Shown piece after piece: positions 12,601 through 16,515 of a stretch of 17,326 nucleotides of DNA. The position numbers were made by a program, and so were the translations under genes. Source of the DNA: an uncultured Oscillospiraceae bacterium (GTDB taxonomy: Bacteria > Bacillota > Clostridia > Oscillospirales > Oscillospiraceae). Under the pieces are notes generated by a model, which saw only the letters and a list, made by a program, of their open reading frames with translations, ran no database searches and was not told the origin of the DNA. Numbering within the stretch: the first letter of the stretch is position 1; the number at the start of each line of letters is the position of its first letter. The stretch is taken from positions 1 through 17,326 of the forward strand of contig CANRBW010000015.1 of NCBI GenBank assembly GCA_947628975.1, given 5' to 3'.

Positions 12601-15198
12601 TTGGGGGACAGCGACGTCACCGGCAACACCGCCGCCCCGGTGGTTGACCACACCGACTCCGCCGGCGCCGTCACCGGCACGGTCTGGACCACCACCTCGG
12701 AGGGGAACACCATCGACCTGACCCTCACCGTGGCCCAGGGCTACGCGGCGCGGATCCGGGTCCGCCGGGACGACAGCTATGTGGGACACGAGAGCGACTC
12801 CAGCGCCTGGGTCTACCTGGACGCCTCGGCCTATTCCTTCACCAGGGTCTGGAACAACGGCGCGGAGCAGACCGAGACCATGGCCGCCGCCCCCGGCGTC
12901 ACCGAAGTCCAGGTGGGCTACAGCGCCGAGGCCCTGCCCCAGCAGTTCTTCCCCGACAGCGTGGGGGGCGAGCAGCACTTCCGCTTCACCATGCCCCAAA
13001 ACGGGCCGGATCCGCTGGGCGGGAGCGACCCGGACCGCAAGACCGACGTGACCATCCTGGTGGAGTTTGTCCGGGAGAGCCGCATCCCCAGGCCCTTCGA
13101 CCCCCGCAACGACGACAGCCACGACCGCCACCCCGACTTCCTGGAGGAGGGCTTCCTCTACGGGGAGAACCGGGGGGACTACGCAGTGGTGGAGGCCCCC
13201 ACCCTGGGCCGGGAGAACGCCGCGGGCCGGTGGGAGCTCTTTGACGCGGACAACTACACCAAGCCCTTCGCCGCCCAGGACGCGCCGGAGAACGACGTGA
13301 CCTTCGTCTTCTACCTCCGCTCCGTGGGGGAGGACGGCGGCGAGACCTACACCCAGCTGGTCCCCGGCGTGGACCTGACCCTGGTCCCCGACGACCCGGA
13401 GGACACGGACACCTACGCCAAGGACGACCCCTACAACTATCCCCAGGGGGCCGGAGAGGGGATGTGGACCGGCACGGAGATCTGGAAGGCCGCCTCCGGC
13501 GAGAAGCACGACTTCACCGGGGCCCGCTTCCGGCTGATCCCCACCGAGCCGGACGGGGAGACCGGTCTGCGCACGCCGGGGGCCCAGGCCCTCTATGAGA
13601 TGCTCAACAACCAGGGCTCCCTGGAGTCCTACGCCGCCCAGGGCGGGACCCGCTACCGCACCCGGCTGATGGTCACCGCCAGGGACGCGGCGGGGCAGGA
13701 GAGCGACTACACCGAGGTCTGGATCCGGCCCTGGTTCGCCCTGGGGGTCCGGGTCACCTCCTACGGGCCCACCCACCCCCTGGAAGGGGAGCTCTACCGG
13801 CTGATGGACCGGCATGAGCTGAATGTGGCCAACGGCTACTGGGACCAGGAGGAACAGCCCCTGCCCGACTCCGGCCTGACCGGGCCGGAGACCCCGGATC
13901 CCAAGGAGATCCGGCACTACCGCTGGGACGAGGAGACCCTGCCCGCCCTGACCGCCACGGTGGTGGAGGAGGAGGGCAGCGGCAAGTGGATGCAGGTCCT
14001 GCGCTTCCGCAGTTCTGAGCTGCTGGGCGGCTTCACCAGCGACTACGACCCCACCGAGAAGGTCTCCGACCCGGCGGAGGCGGGGGACCGGACCCTGCTG
14101 GACAACGTCCCGGCGGGGGAAAACCTCACCTACGCCCTGCGGCTGAAGAAGGCGGCCAACCTGACCTACACCCGGGTGGGGATCGACCTGGATCCCGCCA
14201 GCCCGGACTACGCCCAGCCCAACGCCCCCCTGACCGACTACTACGAGCAGACCGACGGCGCGCCGGACTACACCACCCGGACCTTCATGCTCCAGGACGT
14301 GATCCAGCTCATCGCCGGGGACGTGGACGGCAACGGGAAGACCAAGCTCCAGGACTACGAGGCGGTGTACGACTTCGTCTACCGCTCCCGGAGCTGGACC
14401 GAGCTGGCGGAGGAGCCGGTCCCGCCCACCGCCCCGGTGGGGGACCCGGCCTGGGAGACCTACCAAAAGGAGATGGAGGAGTGGGCACGGTCCATCTACG
14501 CCCCGGACGCCATGGCCTACCGCTGTGACCTGGACGGGGACAGGCGGGTGACGGTGGCGGACCTGAACATCGTCAACAGCCGCTTCAACTACAACCGGGA
14601 CGAGACCGACTACCACTGGTACCTGATGAAGGACGGCCAGTACCAGAGCGTCCTGCCCTTCGGCCTGGGGCCCAGGAGCAGTGAGTACGTCTCCCTGTTC
14701 AGCCTGGAGCTGGCCTCCCCCGGCGAGCTGTTCGCCGACCCCTACTGGGACGCGGAGGTGGACCCGGCGGAGACCCGGGCCACACCGCTGGAGACCTACT
14801 ACATCGACGGCCAGGGCGGCTTCAGCCTGGCGGCGGAGGCCCCGCCGGAGCGGGCCCCCGCTGCCCCGGAGGAGGTCCCGGACCACGACCAGCGGCCGGA
14901 GATCCCCCTGGGGGAGGAGGCCCTGGACCACACCGCGGCCCTCCCCGGCGTGTGGGAGAAGGGCTCCGCCCGGCCGGAGCCGGCCCCGGAGGAGGAGCCG
15001 ACGCGGAAGGAGCCGGAGGAGCCGAGTTCGGAGGAGCCGAGCTCGGAGGAGAAATCGACGTCAAAGGAACCGGCGGCGGAGAGGGAAACGGAGCCGGAGG
15101 AGCCGGTCCCGGAGGAGCCTTCCCTGCAAGAGCCGCCGGGGGAGGAGTCGCCTGCGGAGGCGCCCTCCGCCGGGACGGGCGGGGCGGAGGGGAGCTGA
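523..15198 (+). CDS. Giant secreted InlB-B-like repeat protein with C-terminal dockerin (4,891 aa)
   Basis: A single unbroken frame encodes 4,891 residues. Order: signal peptide (1-29); mixed alpha/beta N-terminal region (about 32-345); two degenerate beta repeats (F-V-L-P near 460, V-P-S-D-V near 612); a helical island (about 755-935); a beta-repeat array (about 940-4185); a C-terminal region (about 4190-4590) ending in a carboxypeptidase-regulatory-like strand set; a type I dockerin (about 4599-4692); an acidic Pro/Glu tail (about 4815-4891). Repeats end in a motif like F-T-M-P-A-x-D-V-x-V-x-V-x-F, typical of the divergent InlB B-repeat (Flg_new_2) family, and the next begins Y-x-A-x-L after a short, often R/K-G linker. 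I see no catalytic domain, LPXTG signal, SLH domain or C-terminal membrane segment. Thirteen of its roughly 14 cysteines precede residue 2700. Family knowledge points to an extracellular adhesin or scaffold; the ligand is unknown. It could instead be a structural filament. Repeat identity is far below what recent duplication gives. Confidence 0.9.
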   Translation: MKQIRKRLFALLLCAAMLGSALPGTGLAATADAPTGSVGEGLDFSSQKNGRPDLFVDFLGDNRGYRADHGEAAPDVLAVPGGYDQSAVTNPTGPDNSWSLYSDKGDPYDGKTIFWVGVGIDRKEVWRLLEDGGLTSFEAGFYYNSTYIEPYVDPAKLPPGVDAAHASPEQLQEAYRLTLAEANIDNSRYPKNTQWSDAYDIVEAATDLDPQSDPITQEELVNASMEEILHNSYGSISETWRMTYASLELTDLDAARRLADAYDPPEAGEDGQVEIPPVASGDAEDGDYQYLLLLPFRLKAFGIPGRTALRLVRDATHFSVGAGADGVEPYAAWERVTTRNPGRDIKLLNNFLGDLDLFGSAGRIGEKEYTADLEIVSGGGTLNRAELAVDGDPSLYPVKATLSGDVIRGLRSGLGMVLRAHVGDGYQVRVTVSAPDRNGEKYPYQTVVDTGPDREFTFVLPALAGDNRNVHVLVEFLQERVGAFQVYLSEVPRPDDPGAAYGNRTTVTTTLGSINSDSAPSLQGHPDPSMHPETMRDHQTGPVVRAAANTTVRVEVQTNPNYQAKVRLLDFSTGSCIEPSGGDIANMDQDTASPTYRQITLAQGGTVEFDQVPSDVDVEVRYIPADTRRATLEVWHGSDVAVSDLNTAQLSYADVDQQGNAVTRYSGVVYENYDAAVLPPTDDHRAVKTGAEDRALPWIPTSQAALSGSLAGDGAPGAVWSDSGYSPRGTGYVMSMLYSASSAAAFAAGVRAVDFSTLAVTDDLTGLRKDVQGQVYGDGEDMTALAQTLWELRQRILADPALRAGYVKTASASGGTGYTYLDLTPAQVQAYLLETLTAQAIATGNEAAYRQALPLYDQARALYDQIHAVPATESILPVQLLAAPAGVSLDSAGTGATWRRTYQDEDYQDYIEQYTAYIRDYIRYAQGIQESGVVDNSAVSFPALTAPATRTVALQEDAAARAAVSGYAWQTPTTSKTCYVETAGGRTVWVSARGDSRYAVESVVVYRADADGNADESEVLQRVDRPVEAYGNVYAIQMPTENCVVRVTYVQRGTRTLRWQVVGAGGQKENTAQITAYRVADHDTEYQAPPWSETPQAEPVAHTVSNADHWSENSYPEPPGTIRNVFVGGTVTVRASCAEGYRITVTLNEGNGESGVLSGTAIRGEDNSYLYTYKVENVSTAATLTVSYEVRERPTNQAIITYETLEEPDNRDNKGAWCRWNEDTVNHLERLENVPQGARLEADVWVKEGYYIHSVTASGASGNYLVTLEGNGYNNGLGAVQTPVKLWTDMPGEDLEVHVVFRKGPPPVAPARTLTLAVVDEENNGEPLADNWARARVYPGAGATPPPAGDSPVVTLGALGKGGTGQGRMTQWDYVDQNTDQWVYLDLDPVVVRDESGAVTPAESYYVRAINVTPSNQQVTVEWVSPEQARFLMPSGSVGVTVEFARYTEAACHDMTVDRTESGGDSAFQNQVTHANSGTIQSWSSHAEGTNLGTPGEAYTYPHLLTKAGVPGEEVTVTYVVAGPDHPDAPDPSTDWYVQSVLVVYGGAAFALPVEQGADPNTYTSRFVMPCEDVRFVVNYRKGRPDIRDYTLTLILQDPDNVGLTPDDNRFTTAFTDPVHVQAPITLGLAQTGRPMTAVTQAHAGDRLDLTTRLAEGYALDFISIRPIGLGLHPAYTPATPPDSQAAHFTMPAADVAVVARVVRGTERQYTANLILRPPAGYDIDQAGQGTFVVPDPDAAPGDPTSSGTKGSLDSYPDQAIFAGAFTPGQVVDLSLLAKDGFYIRAVTVDPANGAATTLTGGFGRQAGTFTMPANDVYVNVWFEKLWPDQVPYDVTLNVYDAQVDPQDPASPGNYARFLRVGGTAVPNDAADATGGPVYGQQSRSISYDKSYAPHDRDTVVVGLHAAEGYYCETVRVTDANGRDVTWWSVPGGVAYTQPPQSVTVDVTFVKGTPPRHTATLHLEGSGEGDAGALEIVTSAEAEAGPSRVDQDGGQIAGLRAGDTLKLTVQPGAGRHVAAAYAVDRASGAVLPLYATADATGAATLTPGDPTQAGEGYLGMPQGDAEVYVRFAAGTRAPDDYPVTLAVSGPANGGYAQGDLAAYPGQNAQSMTVATLGSGTPAGAAQGLDARFAKENTAFTVTLHPARGCAVAKLEVYDRSGAPVGYHWVSMTATPPASPDVWTSTWSPEPALRFQLDVPSGGVTVHVTFAEADDTLYTAQVVVNDDAYSDDPTPSRNNAWLRNAGEGEALRAKLKTAKAGDWIDLDVLVHPGYRVEYIKVIPQSYGLAPDLPLGPLVDQTTGFYMPPGDVTVYVKFADDDLPELQATLVVLGSTQHEDPSRDYGTIHSPRSGTQPPVPVNGEPQRVSARPGLDWVTVDYYWNVQENSIASVSVQTISGTALPFTQELNDPDTGHGRLKLLLTGEDARVVVTYAAQPTPKEEPQGQQVVLHVIDKDGGAPILLRPDGEGDKNYGCLTYDGNNTLGYVAGTTGNLAPAVEPGTSGTILVPAGETVRLSACSDTEGLDGQGTVYIESAFVLWESAGQMVQMNLAADTPGPGFSGEKTADFVVHPGVNDVYVTLTRTPPQTTDYSAVLMIKAPEDSAGQGAIYLGDNYAAAGSRRDYLTQANHGYAYLTAHTGEALTAQVRPAAGYVVDRIVVTPLGFPLNYTQSGNSVAFEMAHCNVAITVYLKAGDDRSYTATLHYSRNDDAVNDTDKAVLRWNPSNAPEAAVTADLDPATPAGDTARLTQVSAGAPVTLDAYLQGSEDRVLAAYVLSDGALVPLAEAMEGLSNTVSDVNQPDGTAKFTMPAADVDVYLVTATQVPEGPWHTAVVVAYDTAPAGEDLGRNKGHLSAGGSEKTAVSTGHPGHVFLTVAPGETYTVWPEAGESYAFVAPATKTTNDNPNPQRIPPVSTDPYRYEQEMGEENEAVILHFRSDVNATLTVEIQDPDNPGDGSVTNGVDVSTSGLPTLALRSQSAAGSYQIMDGVAPGGQVTLQVAPADPTYSALVQLYSTDALGAEQVETVPLSSQGGALTGSFTMPAGDARVVVTFFRAYQGTLTLVDRTAASAVQAEMAESYYRTAEKRVTVGGDGADTGTLTDLPNGDVLTAQVTDPAPGQRVTGLLTRRGSTTLLTEEAGTYRHTIDRADATVTLVVDDSAHANAYLAAVETVGKPDAAPAPTVADTTTSGQSTGSIWTTANQSDTVAVTLTVPEGYRAVVRAATAAGGQVLLTNGGTPGAGAASVTVAGPGSGTVSLTMPAANVQVTVTYEKTRFALTLRVVDDSGTGPNASQATPASVVGGGLSTLTQDGQSTEVAAGVRVDLSAAPAAGARVSGVYYQTDRGETGWLAESALTPGTAFQDHFQMPQGDTVVTVVYDRDRLPGPEGSYHIATVEVQDPDHRPDNRAVSLVNRTDSGLPGSSPSWVAGREGDEILVSYQAEAGYYVTVTARRADSGEALVVLQLDSATAGTGAITMPDANAVLTLTYSKERPERTNPVALQLVRHGALEGNRAATTDFTRPDQLAGLAANGLTPDHAPHVPAYTAATDPVETVRSAAARGDDLRTLAHWAEGSQVVRMTVAVRRVTRQGGAVTAVEETPEVELLTSRYAGTATSRTPAPVTSADGDEIVLRVYYGELYTATFHLVDSGPTDAHSATDADRDTGLTLDHTSAYTSAGGALDKPITQDRDRMEGYRGDGSEEVRSTVTAGPDRRVTGVVWESAGAGAASATLHEATDDRGGGRYDFTMPGEDVDFYAIYQDEPADPADRTYIAKVAFASGSRHLEDSRNAVSIANDTRSDAPQGRYWVGARGGDAVSLTVKVAPGYQASIVTARIDDPTKLDQLPQVYDGGALRAPTVDDAYQYYLSRTAFDPNLTAGRTATFTMPVETDATVTVRFTRGYDLTLGVTDQSGLDGTAVTGTNRVTTTYDSADALTWTHEGAAAPTTQSYLPASARLRDRESGKTVTTQVTPYADTVRRRVTRYSPFTGTVELTDGAGGYPFAMPEEDAAVQVLLQTADAKDDLLAKVELLGDSDVTGNTAAPVVDHTDSAGAVTGTVWTTTSEGNTIDLTLTVAQGYAARIRVRRDDSYVGHESDSSAWVYLDASAYSFTRVWNNGAEQTETMAAAPGVTEVQVGYSAEALPQQFFPDSVGGEQHFRFTMPQNGPDPLGGSDPDRKTDVTILVEFVRESRIPRPFDPRNDDSHDRHPDFLEEGFLYGENRGDYAVVEAPTLGRENAAGRWELFDADNYTKPFAAQDAPENDVTFVFYLRSVGEDGGETYTQLVPGVDLTLVPDDPEDTDTYAKDDPYNYPQGAGEGMWTGTEIWKAASGEKHDFTGARFRLIPTEPDGETGLRTPGAQALYEMLNNQGSLESYAAQGGTRYRTRLMVTARDAAGQESDYTEVWIRPWFALGVRVTSYGPTHPLEGELYRLMDRHELNVANGYWDQEEQPLPDSGLTGPETPDPKEIRHYRWDEETLPALTATVVEEEGSGKWMQVLRFRSSELLGGFTSDYDPTEKVSDPAEAGDRTLLDNVPAGENLTYALRLKKAANLTYTRVGIDLDPASPDYAQPNAPLTDYYEQTDGAPDYTTRTFMLQDVIQLIAGDVDGNGKTKLQDYEAVYDFVYRSRSWTELAEEPVPPTAPVGDPAWETYQKEMEEWARSIYAPDAMAYRCDLDGDRRVTVADLNIVNSRFNYNRDETDYHWYLMKDGQYQSVLPFGLGPRSSEYVSLFSLELASPGELFADPYWDAEVDPAETRATPLETYYIDGQGGFSLAAEAPPERAPAAPEEVPDHDQRPEIPLGEEALDHTAALPGVWEKGSARPEPAPEEEPTRKEPEEPSSEEPSSEEKSTSKEPAAERETEPEEPVPEEPSLQEPPGEESPAEAPSAGTGGAEGS
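616..1560 (+). other. Uncharacterised N-terminal region, possibly cohesin-like
   Basis: Residues about 32-345 do not resemble the downstream repeats. Strand-like segments (LFVDFLGD, FWVGVGID, FEAGFYYNSTYIEPY) are followed by a helical stretch (about 170-265, e.g. PEQLQEAYRL, QEELVNASMEEIL). Then come L-L-L-P-F-R-L-K-A and G-I-P-G-R-T-A-L-R-L-V. The order 'strand, F-x-Y-x-P-like strand, F-R-L-K-A, G-x-x-x-L-x-L' recalls the cohesin and related bacterial extracellular beta-sandwiches, where the last part reads F-x-V-K-A-x-x-x-G-x-x-x-I. This is resemblance by eye only, and the helical insertion would be unusual for a cohesin. I would call it an unknown extracellular domain until a profile or structure comparison is done. 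Confidence 0.4.
2785..3330 (+). other. Alpha-helical island interrupting the beta repeats
   Basis: Residues about 755-935 are rich in Ala, Leu, Gln, Glu and Arg and poor in beta-branched strand patterns. They contain long amphipathic stretches such as LAQTLWELRQRILADPALR, VQAYLLETLTAQAIATG, YRQALPLYDQARALYDQI and, after a Gly/Ser/Ala-rich gap, YIEQYTAYIRDYIRYAQGI. Beta repeats flank it on both sides (V-P-S-D-V near 2356 and Q-M-P-T-E-N near 3631). It therefore looks like a separately folded helical domain or a spacer. I do not recognise a family. Confidence 0.55.
3337..13068 (+). repeat. Array of about 26 divergent InlB-B-like beta repeats (protein level)
   Basis: The array is anchored on the terminal M-P motif of each unit. 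Clear M-P codons start at 3634, 4390, 4819, 5227, 5593, 5956, 6700, 7435, 8944, 9640, 10294, 10615, 10945, 11755, 12166, 12520 and 12991. One M-A variant is at 8557. Degenerate ends without M-P lie near 4060, 6340, 7120, 7790, 8240, 9300, 9970 and 11395. Spacing is usually 105-150 residues. A typical unit has an opening strand (Y-T-A-x-L), an Asp/Asn-rich turn (D-P-D-N at 5316 and 9364), a G-x-x-V-x-L-x-V strand, a G-Y-x-V strand and the closing F-T-M-P strand. Only short DNA stretches are shared (for example ACCATGCCCGCCGCCGACGT at 5590 and 8941), so duplication is old. Confidence 0.8.
9337..13068 (+). repeat. Two alternating repeat subtypes (A and B) in the C-terminal third
   Basis: Within the array, two subtypes alternate: B 9337-9681, A 9688-9996, B 10009-10329, A 10336-10650, B 10684-10980, an atypical long unit 11008-11421, A 11431-11790, B 11821-12207, A 12217-12555, B 12580-13068. 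The last four B units carry an opening A-x-V-E/A-type strand, then a D/N-x-T-x-S segment (DTTTSG, NRTDSG, NDTRSD, DHTDSA), a G-x-x-W motif and V-x-x-G-Y or A-x-x-G-Y. The first B unit keeps mainly the strand and the D-P-D-N turn. Subtype A opens with T-L-x-V-x-D-type strands and carries R-V-T-G or R-V-S-G in the middle (GQRVTG, GARVSG, DRRVTG; RRRVTR in the last). The pattern suggests that a two-domain unit of about 230-250 residues was the thing duplicated. Boundaries are by eye. Confidence 0.6.
14113..14310 (+). other. Carboxypeptidase-regulatory-like strand set preceding the dockerin
   Basis: Residues about 4531-4596 contain N-L-T-Y-A-L-R-L-K-K-A-A-N-L-T-Y-T-R-V and end in L-Q-D-V-I-Q-L-I-A just before G-D-V-D-G. 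In many clostridial dockerin proteins a Y-x-L-x-I-x-K-x-G-x-x-x-Y-T segment leads through an I-x-L-x-A/P strand straight into G-D-V-N-G-D-G. The arrangement here is the same, which strengthens the dockerin call. It has no known catalytic role. Confidence 0.6.
14311..14598 (+). other. Type I dockerin with an extended inter-hand linker
   Basis: Two calcium-binding F-hand loops are visible. Hand 1 at 14317-14355 reads G-D-V-D-G-N-G-K-T-K-L-Q-D, with D4600 and ligands at loop positions 1, 3, 5 and 12 (D, D, N, D). Hand 2 at 14527-14562 reads D-L-D-G-D-R-R-V-T-V-A-D, with D4669 and D, D, D, D at the same positions; the usual Gly at loop position 6 is Arg. Each loop is followed by a helix. The positions that usually set cohesin choice (10 and 11) are L-Q in hand 1 and V-A in hand 2, so the two halves differ. 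The hands start 69 residues apart; the family norm is around 30-35. The extra linker is Pro-rich, then helical (WETYQKEMEEWARS). Dockerins bind cohesins; the partner is not in view. Confidence 0.8.
14965..15195 (+). other. Pro/Glu-rich disordered C-terminal tail
   Basis: The last 77 residues are dominated by Pro, Glu, Ser and Ala (repeated P-E-E-P, E-E-P-S and K-E-P), with almost no hydrophobic residues. They end in G-T-G-G-A-E-G-S. No LPXTG, no membrane helix and no positively charged end follow, so this is not a sortase signal. Such tails often act as flexible spacers or wall-spanning segments. Codons such as AAA, TCA, GAA and ACG are commoner here than in the rest of the gene. Confidence 0.7.
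15016..15060 (+). repeat. 15-bp tandem repeat encoding E-E-P-S-S
   Basis: Two units differ at one base (GAGGAGCCGAGTTCG at 15016, GAGCTCG-ending unit at 15031). A third, degraded unit at 15046 encodes E-E-K-S-T. It keeps the reading frame (five codons per unit) and may vary in copy number between strains. Confidence 0.7.
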
Positions 15199-15239
15199 AC
15201 GCCCCGCCCCGGCCCGCCGGAGCGTTTCCAAGCCCCTTG

Positions 15240-15270
15240 GAGCCGACAGGCGGAGGCCGCCTGTCGGCTC
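15240..15270 (+). terminator. Hairpin terminator after the giant gene
   Basis: GAGCCGACAGGCGG (15240-15253) and its exact complement (15257-15270) form a 14-bp stem with a three-base AGG loop, 41 bases after the stop codon. The following bases, TGTTCTG, are only weakly T-rich, so termination could be partly factor-dependent. Position and stem strength support the call. Confidence 0.75.
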
Positions 15271-15310
15271 TGTTCTGCCGGGAGGCGGATGAAAGTTTTG
15301 CCCGGGGGTC

Positions 15311-15339
15311 TTGCACTCCGGGGGAAAAGTTGCTATACT
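15311..15339 (+). promoter_or_regulatory. Promoter for ilvE
   Basis: TTGCAC (15311-15316) and TATACT (15334-15339) are separated by exactly 17 bases, and TGC directly before the -10 box gives an extended -10. Transcription would start near 15346, giving a leader of about 27 bases. That is too short for a T-box or attenuator. Confidence 0.78.
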
Positions 15340-15356
15340 GAGAGGCAACTGAGAAC

Positions 15357-15364
15357 AGAGGAGG
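15357..15364 (+). promoter_or_regulatory. Ribosome binding site deciding the ilvE start
   Basis: AGAGGAGG ends eight bases before ATG 15373. An earlier in-frame ATG at 15289 lies upstream of the promoter and has no comparable site, so ATG 15373 is chosen; the protein then begins M-E-I-R-V-E-K as expected for the family. Confidence 0.85.
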
Positions 15365-15372
15365 ATGGTCCC

Positions 15373-16434
15373 ATGGAGATCCGCGTGGAAAAGGCGGCGA
15401 CGCTGAAGGAGCTGCCCGACCCCAACACCCTGGTGTTTGGAAAGACCTTTACCGACCATATGTTTCTGATGAACTACGACGCGGGCCAGGGCTGGCACGA
15501 CGGGCGCATCGTCCCCTACGGCCCGCTCTCCCTGGAGCCCTGCGCCATGGTCCTGCACTACGCCCAGGAGGTCTTTGAGGGGCTGAAGGCCTACCGGGAC
15601 CCCCAGGGGGGCGTGCGGCTGTTCCGGCCCGCCGACAACGCCGAGCGGTTCCAGAACTCCTGCCAGCGGCTGTGCATCCCCCCCATCCCCGTGGAGGACT
15701 TTGTGGAGGCGGTGAAGGCCCTGGTCCGGCTGGAGGAGCGGTGGGTCCCCGGCGTGGCGGGCACCAGCCTCTATATCCGCCCCTTCGTCTTCGCCACCGA
15801 CCCCTCCCTGGGGGTCCACGCCTCCCACAGCTACCTGTTCTGCATCATCTGCTGTCCGGTGGGGGCCTACTACAAGGAGGGCCTGAGCCCGGTGAAGATC
15901 TATGTGGAGGACGAGGACGTGCGGGCGGTCCGGGGCGGCACCGGCTTCACCAAGTGCGGCGGCAACTACGCCGCCTCCATCCGGGCCGGGGAGCGGGCCG
16001 AGGAGAAGGGCTTTTCCCAGGTCCTCTGGCTGGACGGCGTGGAGCGCAAGTACATCGAAGAGGTGGGGGCCATGAACGTGCTGTTCAAGGTGGACGGCAA
16101 GGTCATCACCCCCGCCCTCAACGGCTCCATCCTCCCCGGCGTCACCCGCCGGTCCTGCCTGGACCTCCTGCGGGACTGGGGCTGCGTGGTGGAGGAGCGG
16201 CGCATCACCGCCCAGGAGCTGTTTGACGCGGCCAAGGCCGGGAAGCTGGAGGAGGCGTGGGGCAGCGGCACCGCCGCGGTGATTTCCCCCATCGGCACCC
16301 TGGCCTGGGAGGACCAGAGCGTGGTCATCAACGGCGGCAAGATCGGCGATCTGAGCCAGAAGCTCTACGACACCCTCACCGGCATCCAGTGGGGGGTGGA
16401 GCCCGACCCCTACGGCTGGAGCGTCAAGCTCTGA
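15373..16434 (+). CDS. ilvE: Branched-chain amino acid aminotransferase
   Basis: This 353-residue protein is a fold-type IV PLP enzyme. It reversibly moves the amino group between glutamate and the 2-oxo acids of leucine, isoleucine and valine in the cytoplasm, the last step of their synthesis. Visible family motifs are EVFEGLKAY (66-74), RLFRPADNAERF, GGTGFTKCGGNYAAS with the likely Schiff-base lysine K194, QVLWLDG, YIEEVGAMN (227-235) with E230 as the likely glutamate at the PLP ring nitrogen, and SGTAAVISPIG near the end. Length and the K-C-G-G-N-Y-A pattern fit the longer ilvE_II/eukaryote-like BCAT subgroup, not the shorter E. coli type. It has its own promoter and terminator and appears monocistronic. 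No ilv or leu genes lie beside it. It is unrelated in function to the giant gene. Confidence 0.95.
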   Translation: MEIRVEKAATLKELPDPNTLVFGKTFTDHMFLMNYDAGQGWHDGRIVPYGPLSLEPCAMVLHYAQEVFEGLKAYRDPQGGVRLFRPADNAERFQNSCQRLCIPPIPVEDFVEAVKALVRLEERWVPGVAGTSLYIRPFVFATDPSLGVHASHSYLFCIICCPVGAYYKEGLSPVKIYVEDEDVRAVRGGTGFTKCGGNYAASIRAGERAEEKGFSQVLWLDGVERKYIEEVGAMNVLFKVDGKVITPALNGSILPGVTRRSCLDLLRDWGCVVEERRITAQELFDAAKAGKLEEAWGSGTAAVISPIGTLAWEDQSVVINGGKIGDLSQKLYDTLTGIQWGVEPDPYGWSVKL

Positions 16435-16447
16435 GCCCGCCGAAACC

Positions 16448-16480
16448 ATCGCCAGGGAGCGGCCCTCCCTGGCGATTTTT
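16448..16480 (+). terminator. Rho-independent terminator after ilvE
   Basis: A 12-bp perfect stem (16448-16459 with 16465-16476), a five-base loop CGGCC and a T tract ending at 16480 lie just after the ilvE stop codon. This is a standard factor-independent terminator and separates ilvE from pyrB. Confidence 0.92.
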
Positions 16481-16515
16481 CACGCCCGCGGAGGCGGCGT
16501 TTTTGGGCGCGGGCC

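Noticed and set aside
3337..13068. Recent tandem DNA duplication or a CRISPR-like repeat array
   Set aside because: Units share only short stretches of DNA and vary in length; the repetition is at protein level and spacing is not regular.
15289..15372. Upstream in-frame ATG as the ilvE start
   Set aside because: It would place the promoter and the ribosome binding site inside the coding region and add residues unlike the family.
15061..16449. A 462-codon - strand frame opposite the tail and ilvE
   Set aside because: It is in register with the sense codons of ilvE, which has strong family motifs, and it crosses a terminator and a promoter. It is a shadow.
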